Source of the DNA: Pelagimonas sp017744045
GTDB lineage: Bacteria; Pseudomonadota; Alphaproteobacteria; Rhodobacterales; Rhodobacteraceae
DNA length: 64,000 nt
Reading direction: 5' to 3' (one strand)
NCBI RefSeq assembly: GCF_017744045.1
Contig: NZ_JAGHRD010000003.1
In this document: positions 8,882 to 19,756 of the stretch, one piece after another
How the letters are laid out: each line of letters begins with the position of its first letter
Position numbering within the stretch: position 1 is the stretch's first letter
Translations under genes and position numbers: made by a program
Notes under the pieces: generated by a model
The model's database searches: none
What the model was told of the DNA's origin: nothing
The model's input: only the letters and a program-made list of their open reading frames with translations

Positions 8882-9997
8882 CTAAAGCGCCCCGGTTTTA
8901 TAGAGTTTGACCTTGAGCCCGCCAAAGGACACCGGCGGCCCGGAGGTAAAGGGCAGATCGCAGGCCTTGGCCAGGCCGCCATCGGAGGTGACCAGTCCGA
9001 CACGCCAGCCAGCAAAGCGCTCGCGCATGATCTGGCCAAAGCTGCCATAGAGCGAGAACAGCAATTTGCGGTTACCGATGCGCGCCCCGTAAGGCGGGTT
9101 GACGATCACCAGACCCGGCGGGCCGTCGGGGCGTTGCACCTCACCAATCGGGGCGCGAGTGAATTGGCACCAGTCCGACACCCCGGCCCGTTTGGCATTG
9201 GCGCTTGCCCCTCGGATCGCGCCGTCATCGCGGTCTGATCCGTAAAAGCGGATTTGGGGTGCGGTTTCTGGTGCAATTTCAGGCGCGCTTTGCGTCATCG
9301 CGCCCCAGGCGGCCGTGTCAAACCCGGCGAGTTTCTCAAAGGCAAAGTCACGGCTGCGTCCCGGATTCAGGCCCGCCGCGATCTCCGCCGCCTCAAGCAG
9401 GAAGGTGCCTGAGCCGCACATCGGATCGAGCACCGGTTCCTGCCCGTCATAGCCGCATTCACGCAAAAACAGCGCGGCGAGGGTTTCGCGCATGGGCGCT
9501 TTGCCCACCGCTTCTTTGTGACCGCGCCGGTGCAAAGGTTCGCCAGAGGTGTCGAGGCTGAGCGTGACAAGGTCATCTTCGATGCGGACCAACACGCGGA
9601 TCGCGGCCTCGGGCTGGATCGGGGGCCCCAATGTCTCGGTGATCGCACGCTCCACCCGCTGGCGGGCGGCGCGGTCATGGTAGATCTTGGAATTGCGGCA
9701 GGTGGCTTCGACCCGGACGGGGATGTCGGGGCGCAAGAAAGCCGCCCAGTCGAATTTACGCGCCCGTTTGTCCAGTTGCGCAAGATGGAACGCGCGAAAA
9801 GACCCGATGCGCACCAGAACACGCCCCGCCCCGCGCAAGGTCAGATTGGCGCGCCAGACCTCGGACCAGGGGCCACGGGTCGTGACGCCGCCAGCGGTGG
9901 GTTTCGGATCGGCAAAGCCGTGATCGCGGGCCTCTTGCGCCAGCAAGGGTTCAAGGCCTGGCTGACCGGCGAGGAAAATGTCGAATTCGGTGCTCAT
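8882..9997 (-). CDS. THUMP-domain class I RNA methyltransferase (RlmL N-terminal-like)
   Basis: 371 residues from the ATG at 9997 (MSTEFDIFLAGQPGLEPLL); the frame is open further to 10099, but the family starts here. The N-terminal ~160 residues form a ferredoxin-like/THUMP RNA-binding region. The C-terminal Rossmann methyltransferase has the SAM-binding segment DPMCGSGTFLLEAA and the catalytic NPPYG typical of N2-guanine methylation. This matches the stand-alone group related to the N-terminal half of E. coli RlmL, which makes m2G2445 in 23S rRNA. The exact target here is inferred. It lies upstream of, and on the opposite strand to, the SRP RNA. Confidence 0.88.
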   Translation of the reverse strand: MSTEFDIFLAGQPGLEPLLAQEARDHGFADPKPTAGGVTTRGPWSEVWRANLTLRGAGRVLVRIGSFRAFHLAQLDKRARKFDWAAFLRPDIPVRVEATCRNSKIYHDRAARQRVERAITETLGPPIQPEAAIRVLVRIEDDLVTLSLDTSGEPLHRRGHKEAVGKAPMRETLAALFLRECGYDGQEPVLDPMCGSGTFLLEAAEIAAGLNPGRSRDFAFEKLAGFDTAAWGAMTQSAPEIAPETAPQIRFYGSDRDDGAIRGASANAKRAGVSDWCQFTRAPIGEVQRPDGPPGLVIVNPPYGARIGNRKLLFSLYGSFGQIMRERFAGWRVGLVTSDGGLAKACDLPFTSGPPVSFGGLKVKLYKTGAL

Positions 9998-10109
9998 GCC
10001 CCCGTTTAGTGCGTGTTGGTCGCGGGTGCGAGGGGAAACATGTGCGGGGCGGTTGTCATGAATTTGAAACAGAGCATTGCGAATCCCGATCCGCGCCATT
10101 ACATGAGGC

Positions 10110-10206
10110 CCTGAGAGGTTGCGCGGGCAGACGCCTCGCCAACCTGGTCAGGTCCGGAAGGAAGCAGCCACAACGAGTCCCGTTTGGGTCGATGCAATCT
10201 CTCACC
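10110..10206 (+). ncRNA. ffs: Signal recognition particle RNA, small bacterial type (4.5S)
   Basis: Contains the universal SRP core GGTCAGGTCCGGAAGGAAG (10146-10164), i.e. the GGAA tetraloop hairpin with the symmetric and asymmetric internal loops that bind Ffh. The ends pair: GAGAGGTTGC at 10113-10122 with GCAATCTCTC at 10194-10203, closing one long hairpin of about 97 nt. Exact ends are uncertain by a few bases. Confidence 0.95.
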
Positions 10207-10291
10207 TTTGGTTTCCACGAAAATCTAGCATCTGAATGCGAGAGGCAGTCCGCCCCTGGATCGCCTGCAAACCTCTGTCGCGATCTACGGC

Positions 10292-10858
10292 CTACTCACT
10301 ATGCCGCATAAAGAGCGGCATGTTGGGTTGGGCCCCCTTGGCCCAGTTGATCTGGGTGGCATTGCCGATCCCCGCCTCTTGTGCGCTGGCCAGACGGTCT
10401 TTGGTATCGCCCGGCGCGGCCCCGGTTTCGATCATCAGACGCAGGGCCACCATGGCCGAGCGCGCGCCACCATCACCGCAAAGCACCACCACGCGCCCGC
10501 CGCCCTTGAGCGCCCGGCGCGCGCGGTCGCTGATCTGATCCCAGCTTTCACCGCCCGCCTCTTGCGGGACCTCATCGGTGGCGATCTTGAAATGCACCCA
10601 GCGCGTACCGCGATCCTGCATCTGCGCGCCAAGCTTTTCGGCACGCGCCTCGGCCATCTCTTCGGCGGTGGCCAGGGTGATCACCATGGCGGGCATCCAA
10701 CTGGAAAGGTGTTCGAGATCACCGGCGTAATCCCCCCCTGCCCCCGGCAGGGTCGATAGCGCCAGAATACCGCCGCCCACCGGCAAGGCCTGAATGACGA
10801 TGGGCACGGTTTCGCGCGGGGTTTCGGTGTGTTGAGACGAAGAGGGCGGTGTGGTCAC
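10292..10858 (-). CDS. Protein-tyrosine/dual-specificity phosphatase-like protein
   Basis: 188 residues from a GTG at 10858, which has a G-rich ribosome site (GGGGGGAACCTC) upstream; no better ATG exists. Near the middle is VVVLCGDGGARSAM, a Cys-X5-Arg loop (C127-R133), followed by a helix, as in the tyrosine phosphatase superfamily. The residue before the cysteine is Leu rather than the usual His, so activity should not be taken for granted. The upstream GGILALSTLPG segment fits the family fold. It stands alone just downstream of the SRP RNA, on the other strand. Confidence 0.75.
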   Translation of the reverse strand: MTTPPSSSQHTETPRETVPIVIQALPVGGGILALSTLPGAGGDYAGDLEHLSSWMPAMVITLATAEEMAEARAEKLGAQMQDRGTRWVHFKIATDEVPQEAGGESWDQISDRARRALKGGGRVVVLCGDGGARSAMVALRLMIETGAAPGDTKDRLASAQEAGIGNATQINWAKGAQPNMPLFMRHSE

Positions 10859-11105
10859 GAGGTTCCCCCCGGACCAGACATGTCATGCCCCCCATCCCTT
10901 TGGTTGCCAGGCCCTATCCCAGGCAAGCCCCGCAATCCCATCTCCAATCCCCCCAAAGCAAAACACACCAGCCAATCGAACCGGCAAAAAATTCACCGAA
11001 GCGATGATACACATTCATCCGATTTGGCCTAGCGATTCGTTCACAAGCGGGTTGGGGAGAGGGGGGAGCGGCGCGCCAGAGCCTTCCAGCGCGCCTGTTT
11101 TGCGG

Positions 11106-12647
11106 TCAAACCACCTGCCCCGGCCGGGCTTCGGCCCAATCTTCGAGAAAGGCGCGCAGGTCTTCGCGCCCAACCAGCGGGATGTCTCGGGCGGGCAGTG
11201 CAACCCCTTCGGTCAGCGCCAATTCCAGACAGGCCTGATAGTCGCGCCCGTCGCGATCCGGGTTGTTTTCCGAACCATGGATGATGGTGGACAGCAAAGT
11301 GCCGCCATAACCGTTCACATGCGACAGGTCCGGCCCGAGTTTCAGGAAATAGGCCATGACCTCGGGCAGCCCCTCCCACCCGGCGAGTTGCACCGGGGTC
11401 AGGCCTTCGCTGTCGGGCTTGTCCCAGGGCAGGCCCAACGCGATGAGCTGTTTGACCTGCTCCAATCGCCCCGGCAGGTGCAGGATCTCGCGGATCAGAT
11501 TGGCATAGGCCGGGGCGAGTTGGGCGGTGTCGATATACTCACCCGGGCTGGCCAGCCCTTGGGCCGCCCGGGCCATAAGGGTCTCTTCTCGGGTCAAGGG
11601 CATGGCAGCGTCACGCGCCTCAATCGCCTGAACCAAATCCGTGTTGCCATGCACGCAGGCATAAGCATAGGCATTGGCCCCCTGATAGGTACGCGCCGGG
11701 TCAGCGCCAGCACTCAAGAGCAGCTCGATCATGCGGGCGTCACTGCCACGCCGCGCGGCCTGATGCAGGGCGGGGACGACCCAGGGGGATTCTCCTCCAA
11801 CCTCGGCATCGTTGAAATCATCCGCCTTGGCCCCATGGGCCAGCAACATCTCAACCGCCTTGTGATCGTGGAAATCCATCGCCCGCAGCAAGGCATTGGT
11901 GCCAGACGGATCGGCCCCGGCCCTAAGCAACATTTCAAGCCCTTGATGATGGCCCAGCTCGGTGGCGTGATAGAGGCTTTCATTGTCATTGGGATTGGCC
12001 CCGTGATCCAAAAGCCACTGGCCCAGCGCCATATTGTTGGCATGGCCAATCGCGCCATAAACCGCCGATAGCCTGTGATCAGAGCCCGGTTCATGCGGAA
12101 AGCCGTCATTCACATCGGCGCCATTGGCAACCAAAAGCTCGGCAATCGCCAGCATATTGTCCCGCTGATCCGGCCAGGCATGGATCCATTTGGAAAAGGC
12201 CAGATGCAGGATGGGGCGGCGCGGGCCAAAGTTTTGCGTGGCAAGGCTTGGGTTGTCTGCCAAGGCCGATTGCACCGCCTCCAGCTCGTAGAGCGCAACC
12301 TGAAGGGCGAAATGCCCCTCGGCCAGGTCCGGCGTGTCTTCGAGCAGGGTCGAGACCACCGTGTTTTGCCCGTGATAAAGCGCGATTTTCAGGCGCTGTA
12401 TCTTGGCCGCGCGGTCCAGACCCAGCGTTTCAGCTGCATGTTTCAGGCGCGGCCAGCTTTCAAAGCCGTTTTCACGCGCCACCACATGCAGGAAATCCGC
12501 CCGTTTCAGGACGGCATCATCACGTCGGGGCGGACGTTGGCGCAGGCGTTCAATTGCGCGTGGCTCACCCGCCATATAGGCGCGGTGCAATTGCTTGGCC
12601 TCAAGGCGCAACTGGTCAAGCGACAGCGCGGGGGGAAATGGGGACAT
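11106..12647 (-). CDS. Ankyrin-repeat protein
   Basis: 513 residues with the start supported by GGAGGAACCC upstream. The first ~90 residues (LDQLRLEAKQLHRAYMAGEPRAIERL and FLHVVARENGFESWPRLKHAA) are a helical module commonly fused to bacterial ankyrin arrays. About eight ankyrin-type repeats follow, with phrases such as LLVANGADVN, LLDHGANPND, LLRAGADPSG, LLAHGAKADD and LLSAGADPAR. These repeats mediate protein-protein contacts; no signal peptide or catalytic motif is visible. It is a single-gene unit with 247 and 258 bases of gene-free sequence either side, in which I see nothing recognisable. Confidence 0.85.
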   Translation of the reverse strand: MSPFPPALSLDQLRLEAKQLHRAYMAGEPRAIERLRQRPPRRDDAVLKRADFLHVVARENGFESWPRLKHAAETLGLDRAAKIQRLKIALYHGQNTVVSTLLEDTPDLAEGHFALQVALYELEAVQSALADNPSLATQNFGPRRPILHLAFSKWIHAWPDQRDNMLAIAELLVANGADVNDGFPHEPGSDHRLSAVYGAIGHANNMALGQWLLDHGANPNDNESLYHATELGHHQGLEMLLRAGADPSGTNALLRAMDFHDHKAVEMLLAHGAKADDFNDAEVGGESPWVVPALHQAARRGSDARMIELLLSAGADPARTYQGANAYAYACVHGNTDLVQAIEARDAAMPLTREETLMARAAQGLASPGEYIDTAQLAPAYANLIREILHLPGRLEQVKQLIALGLPWDKPDSEGLTPVQLAGWEGLPEVMAYFLKLGPDLSHVNGYGGTLLSTIIHGSENNPDRDGRDYQACLELALTEGVALPARDIPLVGREDLRAFLEDWAEARPGQVV

Positions 12648-12905
12648 GATCGGGTTCCTCCGTCTTGCCCAATGATCCGCTAAATCGGGCAGAGAAACCG
12701 AATTTTCGGTGAAAATTCAGCCCATCCCGTTGCTGGTCAGAAACCGGCGCAGGGTTGGAGCAGGTGCAAACGCTTTCCGCGGATCAGGTGGCCGCCTGCA
12801 AACGGCCCGGCTGCACACTGCCCCGGATCGAAACAGAAATCAAGCGGTGGACGGCAGGCAGCGCAAAGCGTAACTTGCAGCCTGACTAAATGCACTGGGA
12901 CCCCG

Positions 12906-14675
<1,770 letters not shown>

Positions 14676-14684
14676 GAGGCGCAC

Positions 14685-14735
14685 GCACCCAAATTCCGTC
14701 GACGGAATTTGCAAATTTCATCCATGAAATTTGGG
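14685..14735 (+). repeat. Bipartite palindromic intergenic repeat, copy 2
   Basis: First palindrome AAATTCCGTCGACGGAATTT (14691-14710), second hairpin CAAATTTCAT-CC-ATGAAATTTG (14712-14733). The second stem differs in sequence from the other copies but is still fully paired. It lies ten bases after the dnaX stop. Confidence 0.85.
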
Positions 14736-14863
14736 GCAAGACACGGCGTGAGAGCTGTGAACAGTCGTTATTTCCTGACCTGTCTGATCAAACGGAACGT
14801 GCTAGGCCAATATTTCCTACAATTTTAAGGGCTGCCTTCTATTCGAACTCTCGGGATATTCCT

Positions 14864-15094
14864 ATGCGCCTTCTTACCTATACATTGACCTGCCTTGCCC
14901 TGACCGCCGCACCTGCTTTGGCCGATTGCAAACCCGGAAGCTGTGGCAAGGGCAAACGTTGCTCATACAATGCCACAACCGGCACCAAAGAATGCATCTC
15001 GGCAACGACCAAAGGCATCACCGACATTATCAAAGATCAAGTCCGCATTCAGGGAGCCGAAATCGACCCATCGGGTGATCGTCCCTCTAAATAA
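14864..15094 (+). CDS. Small secreted cysteine-containing protein
   Basis: 76 residues. The first 21 are a good Sec signal peptide (MRLLTYTLTCLALTAAPALA). The mature part of about 55 residues begins DCKPGSCGKGKRCSYN and has four cysteines in a compact N-terminal cluster, then a charged tail. I do not recognise a family. It has its own upstream region (ATATTCC-rich, 14800-14863) and sits inside the otherwise conserved dnaX-ybaB interval, so it is probably a lineage-specific insertion with its own promoter. Confidence 0.6.
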   Translation: MRLLTYTLTCLALTAAPALADCKPGSCGKGKRCSYNATTGTKECISATTKGITDIIKDQVRIQGAEIDPSGDRPSK

Positions 15095-15215
15095 ATCGAC
15101 AATCCCAGCACCTACTCACGGCCCCGGTCTTGCTCCGTGGCCGTTGCACGGCCTTGTGAAAACAGGCCGTCCGGCCTATGTGTCACTTCAACGAGACGCC
15201 GCAAGGAGAGACGCA

Positions 15216-15560
15216 ATGCTCAAAGGTTTGGGCCAGCTTGGCGACATGGCCAAGATGATGAAATCCGCACAGGAAATGCAGGCCAAGGTCGTGCAGATGC
15301 AAGAAGACCTGAACAACACCGTCGTCATTGGCGAATCCGGTGCTGGTCTGGTCAAGGCACGCGCCACCGCCAAGGGCGAGCTGACCGGCCTTGAGATCGA
15401 TCCGTCGATCTTTGTCCCGTCCGAAAAAGAAGTGGCCGAGGATCTGATCCTGGCCGCGATCAAGGATGCGCAGGTCAAAGCCAAAGAGCGCGAGCAGCAG
15501 GAAATGTCCAAGATCACCGAAGAGCTTGGCCTACCCGCAGATATGAAGCTGCCTTTCTAA
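15216..15560 (+). CDS. ybaB: YbaB/EbfC-family nucleoid-associated protein
   Basis: 114 residues from the ATG at 15216, preceded by AAGGAGAG. The sequence MLKGLGQLGDMAKMMKSAQEM, the central GLEIDPS and the closing LPADMKLPF are typical of the YbaB/EbfC family: small dimeric DNA-binding proteins of the nucleoid, almost always encoded between dnaX and recR. Its stop overlaps the next start by one base (TAATG). Confidence 0.95.
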   Translation: MLKGLGQLGDMAKMMKSAQEMQAKVVQMQEDLNNTVVIGESGAGLVKARATAKGELTGLEIDPSIFVPSEKEVAEDLILAAIKDAQVKAKEREQQEMSKITEELGLPADMKLPF

Positions 15561-16633
15561 TGACCGCGCGAGGGCTTGTTGGCAAACTGGCCCTCGCGGC
15601 GCTTTGGGCGGCGGGCGTGATGGCCCCTGCCCCTGTGACCGCACAGGATTGGGCAACGCCCGAGGTCTGCGACGTGTCGACCCTGTCAGAATTTCCCGAA
15701 GCCCAAAGCGATCTGCCGCTTGAGCAGTTGGAAAGCGCTGCTGCGGCCATCCCCAATGGGCAGGGCAAATTCTGGCGCATCACCGCGCCGAATGGGGCCG
15801 TGTCGCATCTTTGGGGCACCTTTCACAGTTCCAACCGCTTTATCCTGGATCTGCCCGACCCGGTTCTGGCCAAGATCAAATCCGCCCGCCGCGTCGCGCT
15901 TGAGATTGACCCGGTCTATAAAAGCCGCGCCGCTTATGAGCGTGCTTTGGGGCAGCCCGGATATCTGCGACCCACTGGCAGCGGCTTTGATTTTGCCGAT
16001 CTGGGCCTGCCGGATACGGTCGAGACCTGGATTTCAGCGCGGTTGCAGGCCGTAGGCTGGGGTAGTTCTTCGATCCATTATCTGTCCTTGGGCGGTCTGT
16101 CGGAAATCCTGCTTTGGTCGCCTTGCGATGATTTTGACGCGGGCGTTATTCCCAACCAGGACAGCTATATCCAGACCCTGGCGCGGATCGAGAACATCCC
16201 GGTTCTGGGGCTTGAACCACCCGACCGGTTGATCCGCCACCTGAACCACCCGGAACAACACGCGCTGGCCCGGGCCATGGTGGCGGTTTACGGGTCTTAC
16301 CTTGCGCCGATGGAAAATTCTGACGGGTTCGCAGCGCATATCACCCTGTATGTTCAGGGAAAAATTGCCACCTCGATGGTGATGGATCAGGAATGGACCC
16401 TGAATGCCTTGGGCAATGAGGGCCCGGCACTATATGAGCGGTTGAACGATTATCTGCTTGATCAGCGCAACCATGATTTCCTCACGGCCGCCGAAGCGGC
16501 GCTGCAAGAGGGTGGCTTGTTCATGGGGGTCGGGGCCTATCACCTGCCGGGGCATCAGGGGGTGGTGGAACTTTTGCGAACAAAAGGCTACCAAGTGGAC
16601 CGAGTTCCCTTGCCTGACGAAACCGCCGAATGA
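15560..16633 (+). CDS. TraB/GumN-family protein
   Basis: 357 residues with an N-terminal signal/anchor (LALAALWAAGVMAPAPVTA). The family hallmarks are LWGTFHSSNRF (GTFH at 86-89), the conserved Glu in ALEIDP, and the C-terminal GVGAYHLPGHQG, which together form a putative metal-dependent hydrolase site. In eukaryotes the TraB/Tiki relatives act as proteases or regulators; the bacterial substrates are unknown. It is squeezed between ybaB and recR with a one-base overlap before and a four-base overlap after, so it is translationally coupled to recombination genes without an obvious functional link. Likely periplasmic. Confidence 0.85.
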   Translation: MTARGLVGKLALAALWAAGVMAPAPVTAQDWATPEVCDVSTLSEFPEAQSDLPLEQLESAAAAIPNGQGKFWRITAPNGAVSHLWGTFHSSNRFILDLPDPVLAKIKSARRVALEIDPVYKSRAAYERALGQPGYLRPTGSGFDFADLGLPDTVETWISARLQAVGWGSSSIHYLSLGGLSEILLWSPCDDFDAGVIPNQDSYIQTLARIENIPVLGLEPPDRLIRHLNHPEQHALARAMVAVYGSYLAPMENSDGFAAHITLYVQGKIATSMVMDQEWTLNALGNEGPALYERLNDYLLDQRNHDFLTAAEAALQEGGLFMGVGAYHLPGHQGVVELLRTKGYQVDRVPLPDETAE

Positions 16634-17232
16634 CCCGCTCCACCGACAAGATCGAAGAATTGATTGCGCTGATGGCGCGGCTGCCCGGGCTTGGCCCGCG
16701 CTCGGCCCGCCGGGCAGTGCTGCATCTGATCCGCAAGCGCGGGCTGCTGCTGACGCCACTGGCGGACAGCATGAAAGAGGTCGCTGAAACCGCGCGGGAA
16801 TGCCTGAATTGCGGCAATGTCGGCACATCGGATATTTGCGAGATTTGCGAGGATGAGCGCCGCGCCAATGGCGAGCTCTGCGTAGTCGAAGATGTCGCTG
16901 ATCTCTGGGCGATGGAGCGCGCGGGCGTGTTCAAGGGCCGCTATCACGTGCTGGGCGGGACGCTGTCGGCGCTGGATGGTGTCGGCCCGGACGAGCTGCG
17001 CATCCCGCAGCTTGTCAACCGTATTCAGGCGGAACAGATCAGCGAAGTGATCCTGGCCCTGAACGCCACAATCGACGGCCAGACCACGGTGCATTACATC
17101 GCCGACCAGCTTGAGGGCCGGGTCGAGATGACCTCGCTCGCGCAGGGTGTGCCCATTGGGGGTGAGCTGGATTACCTTGATGATGGCACCATCTCAGCAG
17201 CCATGGCGGCGCGCAAGAAACTTGCGCCATAA
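16630..17232 (+). CDS. recR: Recombination mediator RecR
   Basis: 200 residues, the standard length. An N-terminal helix-hairpin-helix (LARLPGLGPRSARRAVLHL type), a zinc finger with C58, C61, C70 and C73, and a Toprim region including VVEDVADLWAMERAG. The C-terminal Walker-like loop TSLAQGVPIGGELDYLDDGT is family-specific. RecR works with RecO (and RecF) to load RecA on SSB-coated gaps. Its ATG overlaps the upstream stop (ATGA). Confidence 0.97.
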   Translation: MTRSTDKIEELIALMARLPGLGPRSARRAVLHLIRKRGLLLTPLADSMKEVAETARECLNCGNVGTSDICEICEDERRANGELCVVEDVADLWAMERAGVFKGRYHVLGGTLSALDGVGPDELRIPQLVNRIQAEQISEVILALNATIDGQTTVHYIADQLEGRVEMTSLAQGVPIGGELDYLDDGTISAAMAARKKLAP

Positions 17233-17240
17233 GGGGACAA

Positions 17241-17262
17241 CCGGGGGACATATGCCCCCCGG
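17241..17262. terminator. G/C-rich hairpin between convergent genes
   Basis: CCGGGGG paired with CCCCCGG around a short loop, between the ends of recR and the RTX gene. There is no T run, so factor-independent termination is uncertain. Confidence 0.4.
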
Positions 17263-17279
17263 CCAAGAGCTTTGGGGCC

Positions 17280-19409
17280 CTAGACAAAGATGAAATTATT
17301 GGGGTCCTGCAGGTCGGACAAGGTCATCAGATCGTTGTAATTGTCGACAATGATCCGGCCCGCGGCCCCATCAAACTGGATATAGAACTGCGATCCGTCT
17401 GAATTCTGGGAAAACCGCAGGTCTCCCATGTTATCAATGCCGTCAATGTCGATTTCGATCCTGTCACCTCTGGTCGCAGAAGCGTTGTAGCCAAAATCGG
17501 CAATCCGGTCTTGATAGGTGACTTCTCCGGTTCTGAAGACAAAGACATCGCTGCCAATCTGGCCATAAAGCACGTCGCGACCTGCACCGCCATTGATACG
17601 GTCGCCACCCGCGCCGCCATGGATGGTGTCATTGCCAGCCCCACCATCCAGCGTGTCGCGCCCGTTCTGCCCATCGAGGAAATCGTTGCCGGCATCCCCA
17701 AAGGCCATATCATTGCCTTGCTCACAGCGAATGGTGTCATTCCCATTGCCGCCAAAGATCAGATCATCATCTTCACGTGCGTAGAACAGATCGTTACCAT
17801 CGCCCCCGTAAAGCGTGTCGTTGCCAGTGCCACCATTCAGGCTGTCATTGCCATCGCCGCCATAGAGACGATCATTGCCGTCTTTACCTTTCAGCAGGTT
17901 ATCTCCAGTTCCGCCAATCAACAGATCGGCGCTGCCATCTTTGACAGCGATGATATTGAAGTCGGAAGTGTCATCAGAGCGGTCATTGACGCGGTAATCA
18001 TCGCGGTCGAAATAGGTAAAGGTGATCTCGATGACGTCATAGGACCCCAACGTCACCGAAAGATTTCCGTCTGTCCCAAGTTGGGAGCCGCTCAGCACCG
18101 AAATATCCGCGGAGGTTGTCCAAGGGCTGGGACCACCCAAGTGGCTCAGTTGGATACCGGATACGCTGTCGACATCAATTCCATTGGCAACCAAACTGCT
18201 GAGATCAAGGTTGACCAAATCGGGCGTGTCAGAGCGTGACTGAATATAGACGACCTGCCTGTCTTCGGCTTCGAACACGGTCAGGCGGAGGTCGTCACTC
18301 AGGCCGGTGGCATTCACATCCATCAGCTCGGTCCCAACCGTGGATTGCGCCAGCATGTCAAATATTGCCCCGTTCACGGTATTGGTCACGATACCGGTTT
18401 GCGGATCGACCTGAACGTTCTCGCTTCCGCTGGATGTTCCCGCCAAAGCGCTCACGACATTATGTTGAACGGGCCAGATAAAGGCATGTGTCATGCCCAA
18501 CTCGATCATATTTTCGAATTGTTGGATAATGGTCGTCGCCGCATACTCGCCCTGAAGGCCCATATTGCTGGATTCGACGTTCCATTCGGTCACATAGAAA
18601 TCAAGGTCAGCGCTGACGTGCTGGCGCCAATAATCCAGATCAAGGCGCGCCGAGTCAGACCACGCCTGATGCCCATCCGGCAGAAATTCCGTGTTGTCAT
18701 AATAGATATGCTCGATGACGCCATCGATGGAATTCAAAACCTCGTTGCTGAGGTTATCAATGATGTCTTCATTGGCAAACCTAGTCCGCTGCCCCCAAGT
18801 CCAGCCGCGGTCATCCACGCCGTCATTGTTTTGATCAACAAGCGCATAGGTGCTGTCCCCTGTTGCCGTCGCCATTTGCACCAGGATTTGAGGATCGTGG
18901 TTTCCGGTGCTGGGATGCGCCAAAGCATCGTTGATATCGGCGACAATGGCATTCACGATACCAGCATATTCGACCTCATTCATGCTGCCCCAATATTCGT
19001 TCCCGAGTTCCAGGGCATGAACAACGTCGCCGAATTGCGCGATCAACAGGCGTACAAAGGTCTCCATTTGAGCAGGATGATACCCGTCCCCCGTGGGCAG
19101 CGTGAACGTCACGCTCTGATCATTCTGCCGCGCCCATGTCATCGCTTCGACCACCGCATCTGGCAGTTGGCCATTGACCAACATGCCATCAGCGAACAGC
19201 GTATCCGTTTGCCCGGCCAAAAAGCGGATGCCTTGAATGCCCAGCTCATCCACAGCTTGGGCAAAATTGCCATCGACCCCATCGTCGGAAAAATTCGAAT
19301 TATGGCGGGTGGAGTCCGGGTTATATAGACCGTTCCCCCCAAAATGAGTCTCGGAAATTGTGTAGGACGTACCCTCTACTGAAGTCACGGTAACGTTGTG
19401 TACTGGCAT
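17280..19409 (-). CDS. RTX-tailed secreted protein with glycoside-hydrolase-like N-terminus
   Basis: 709 residues with AGGAGAG before the ATG and no N-terminal signal, as expected for type I secretion. Residues ~497-620 are about a dozen calcium-binding nonapeptide repeats (GGxGNDxLx style), and the last ~90 residues are the usual uncleaved secretion region ending in FIFV. Residues 20-360 look like a (beta/alpha)8 glycosidase of clan GH-A: ELGNEYWG gives a candidate acid/base E138, and FYVTEWNVE a candidate nucleophile E275, similar to arabinofuranosidase/GH39/GH30 families. A beta-sandwich-like part (370-480) follows, as in those enzymes. Likely an extracellular polysaccharide-degrading enzyme. 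No T1SS genes are nearby. The exact GH family is not determined. Confidence 0.82.
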   Translation of the reverse strand: MPVHNVTVTSVEGTSYTISETHFGGNGLYNPDSTRHNSNFSDDGVDGNFAQAVDELGIQGIRFLAGQTDTLFADGMLVNGQLPDAVVEAMTWARQNDQSVTFTLPTGDGYHPAQMETFVRLLIAQFGDVVHALELGNEYWGSMNEVEYAGIVNAIVADINDALAHPSTGNHDPQILVQMATATGDSTYALVDQNNDGVDDRGWTWGQRTRFANEDIIDNLSNEVLNSIDGVIEHIYYDNTEFLPDGHQAWSDSARLDLDYWRQHVSADLDFYVTEWNVESSNMGLQGEYAATTIIQQFENMIELGMTHAFIWPVQHNVVSALAGTSSGSENVQVDPQTGIVTNTVNGAIFDMLAQSTVGTELMDVNATGLSDDLRLTVFEAEDRQVVYIQSRSDTPDLVNLDLSSLVANGIDVDSVSGIQLSHLGGPSPWTTSADISVLSGSQLGTDGNLSVTLGSYDVIEITFTYFDRDDYRVNDRSDDTSDFNIIAVKDGSADLLIGGTGDNLLKGKDGNDRLYGGDGNDSLNGGTGNDTLYGGDGNDLFYAREDDDLIFGGNGNDTIRCEQGNDMAFGDAGNDFLDGQNGRDTLDGGAGNDTIHGGAGGDRINGGAGRDVLYGQIGSDVFVFRTGEVTYQDRIADFGYNASATRGDRIEIDIDGIDNMGDLRFSQNSDGSQFYIQFDGAAGRIIVDNYNDLMTLSDLQDPNNFIFV

Positions 19410-19756
19410 ATCACTCTCCTAAAACAGCCACGAAACCTTGGGCGGGATAGGATGCTGTTTCCGCTTGTCAGAATGAGACCGCGAAACCCGGAAGCTCGCC
19501 GTGAAGCGCAACATGGTTGCGCCGTCGCTATGATTACGACGTCTTGATTTAACTTGGTAATTCAAGATGAACATGCGCAATACAGGTATGTCGAGCATAG
19601 CGAATTAAGGAATCCCACGCCCCCCAAGGCTTCGAAAACCGAATACCACCCAGGGTTAAGTTGAGTCAATTCACTCTATCTTAGGGATATTCTAAAATCA
19701 CCTTTAAACGCATATCGGAGGGCGCGTTAGAGGCCGTAGTTTGAGGGGGCCTGCCC
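19410..19756. other. Gene-free stretch upstream of the RTX gene
   Basis: 347 bases with lower GC than the flanks. It must hold the promoter of the RTX gene and the 3' untranslated part of the VOC gene (a short GGGG-CCTG-CCCC hairpin near 19743-19757). I see no coding frame, repeat or RNA gene. Confidence 0.5.

Noticed and set aside
8866..8882. 17-base identity CCCATCACAGGAGCCGG also found near 55128
   Set aside because: Contains a ribosome-site-like AGGAG and could be chance in 64 kb; only two copies and no extended similarity.
10292..10858. Active tyrosine phosphatase assignment
   Set aside because: The Cys-X5-Arg loop is present but the preceding His is Leu, so only a phosphatase-like label is justified.
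12698..12709. CCGAATTTTCGG palindrome upstream of dnaX, similar in look to the bipartite repeat
   Set aside because: Lacks the AAATTCCGT core and the second hairpin, so it is not a copy of the repeat.
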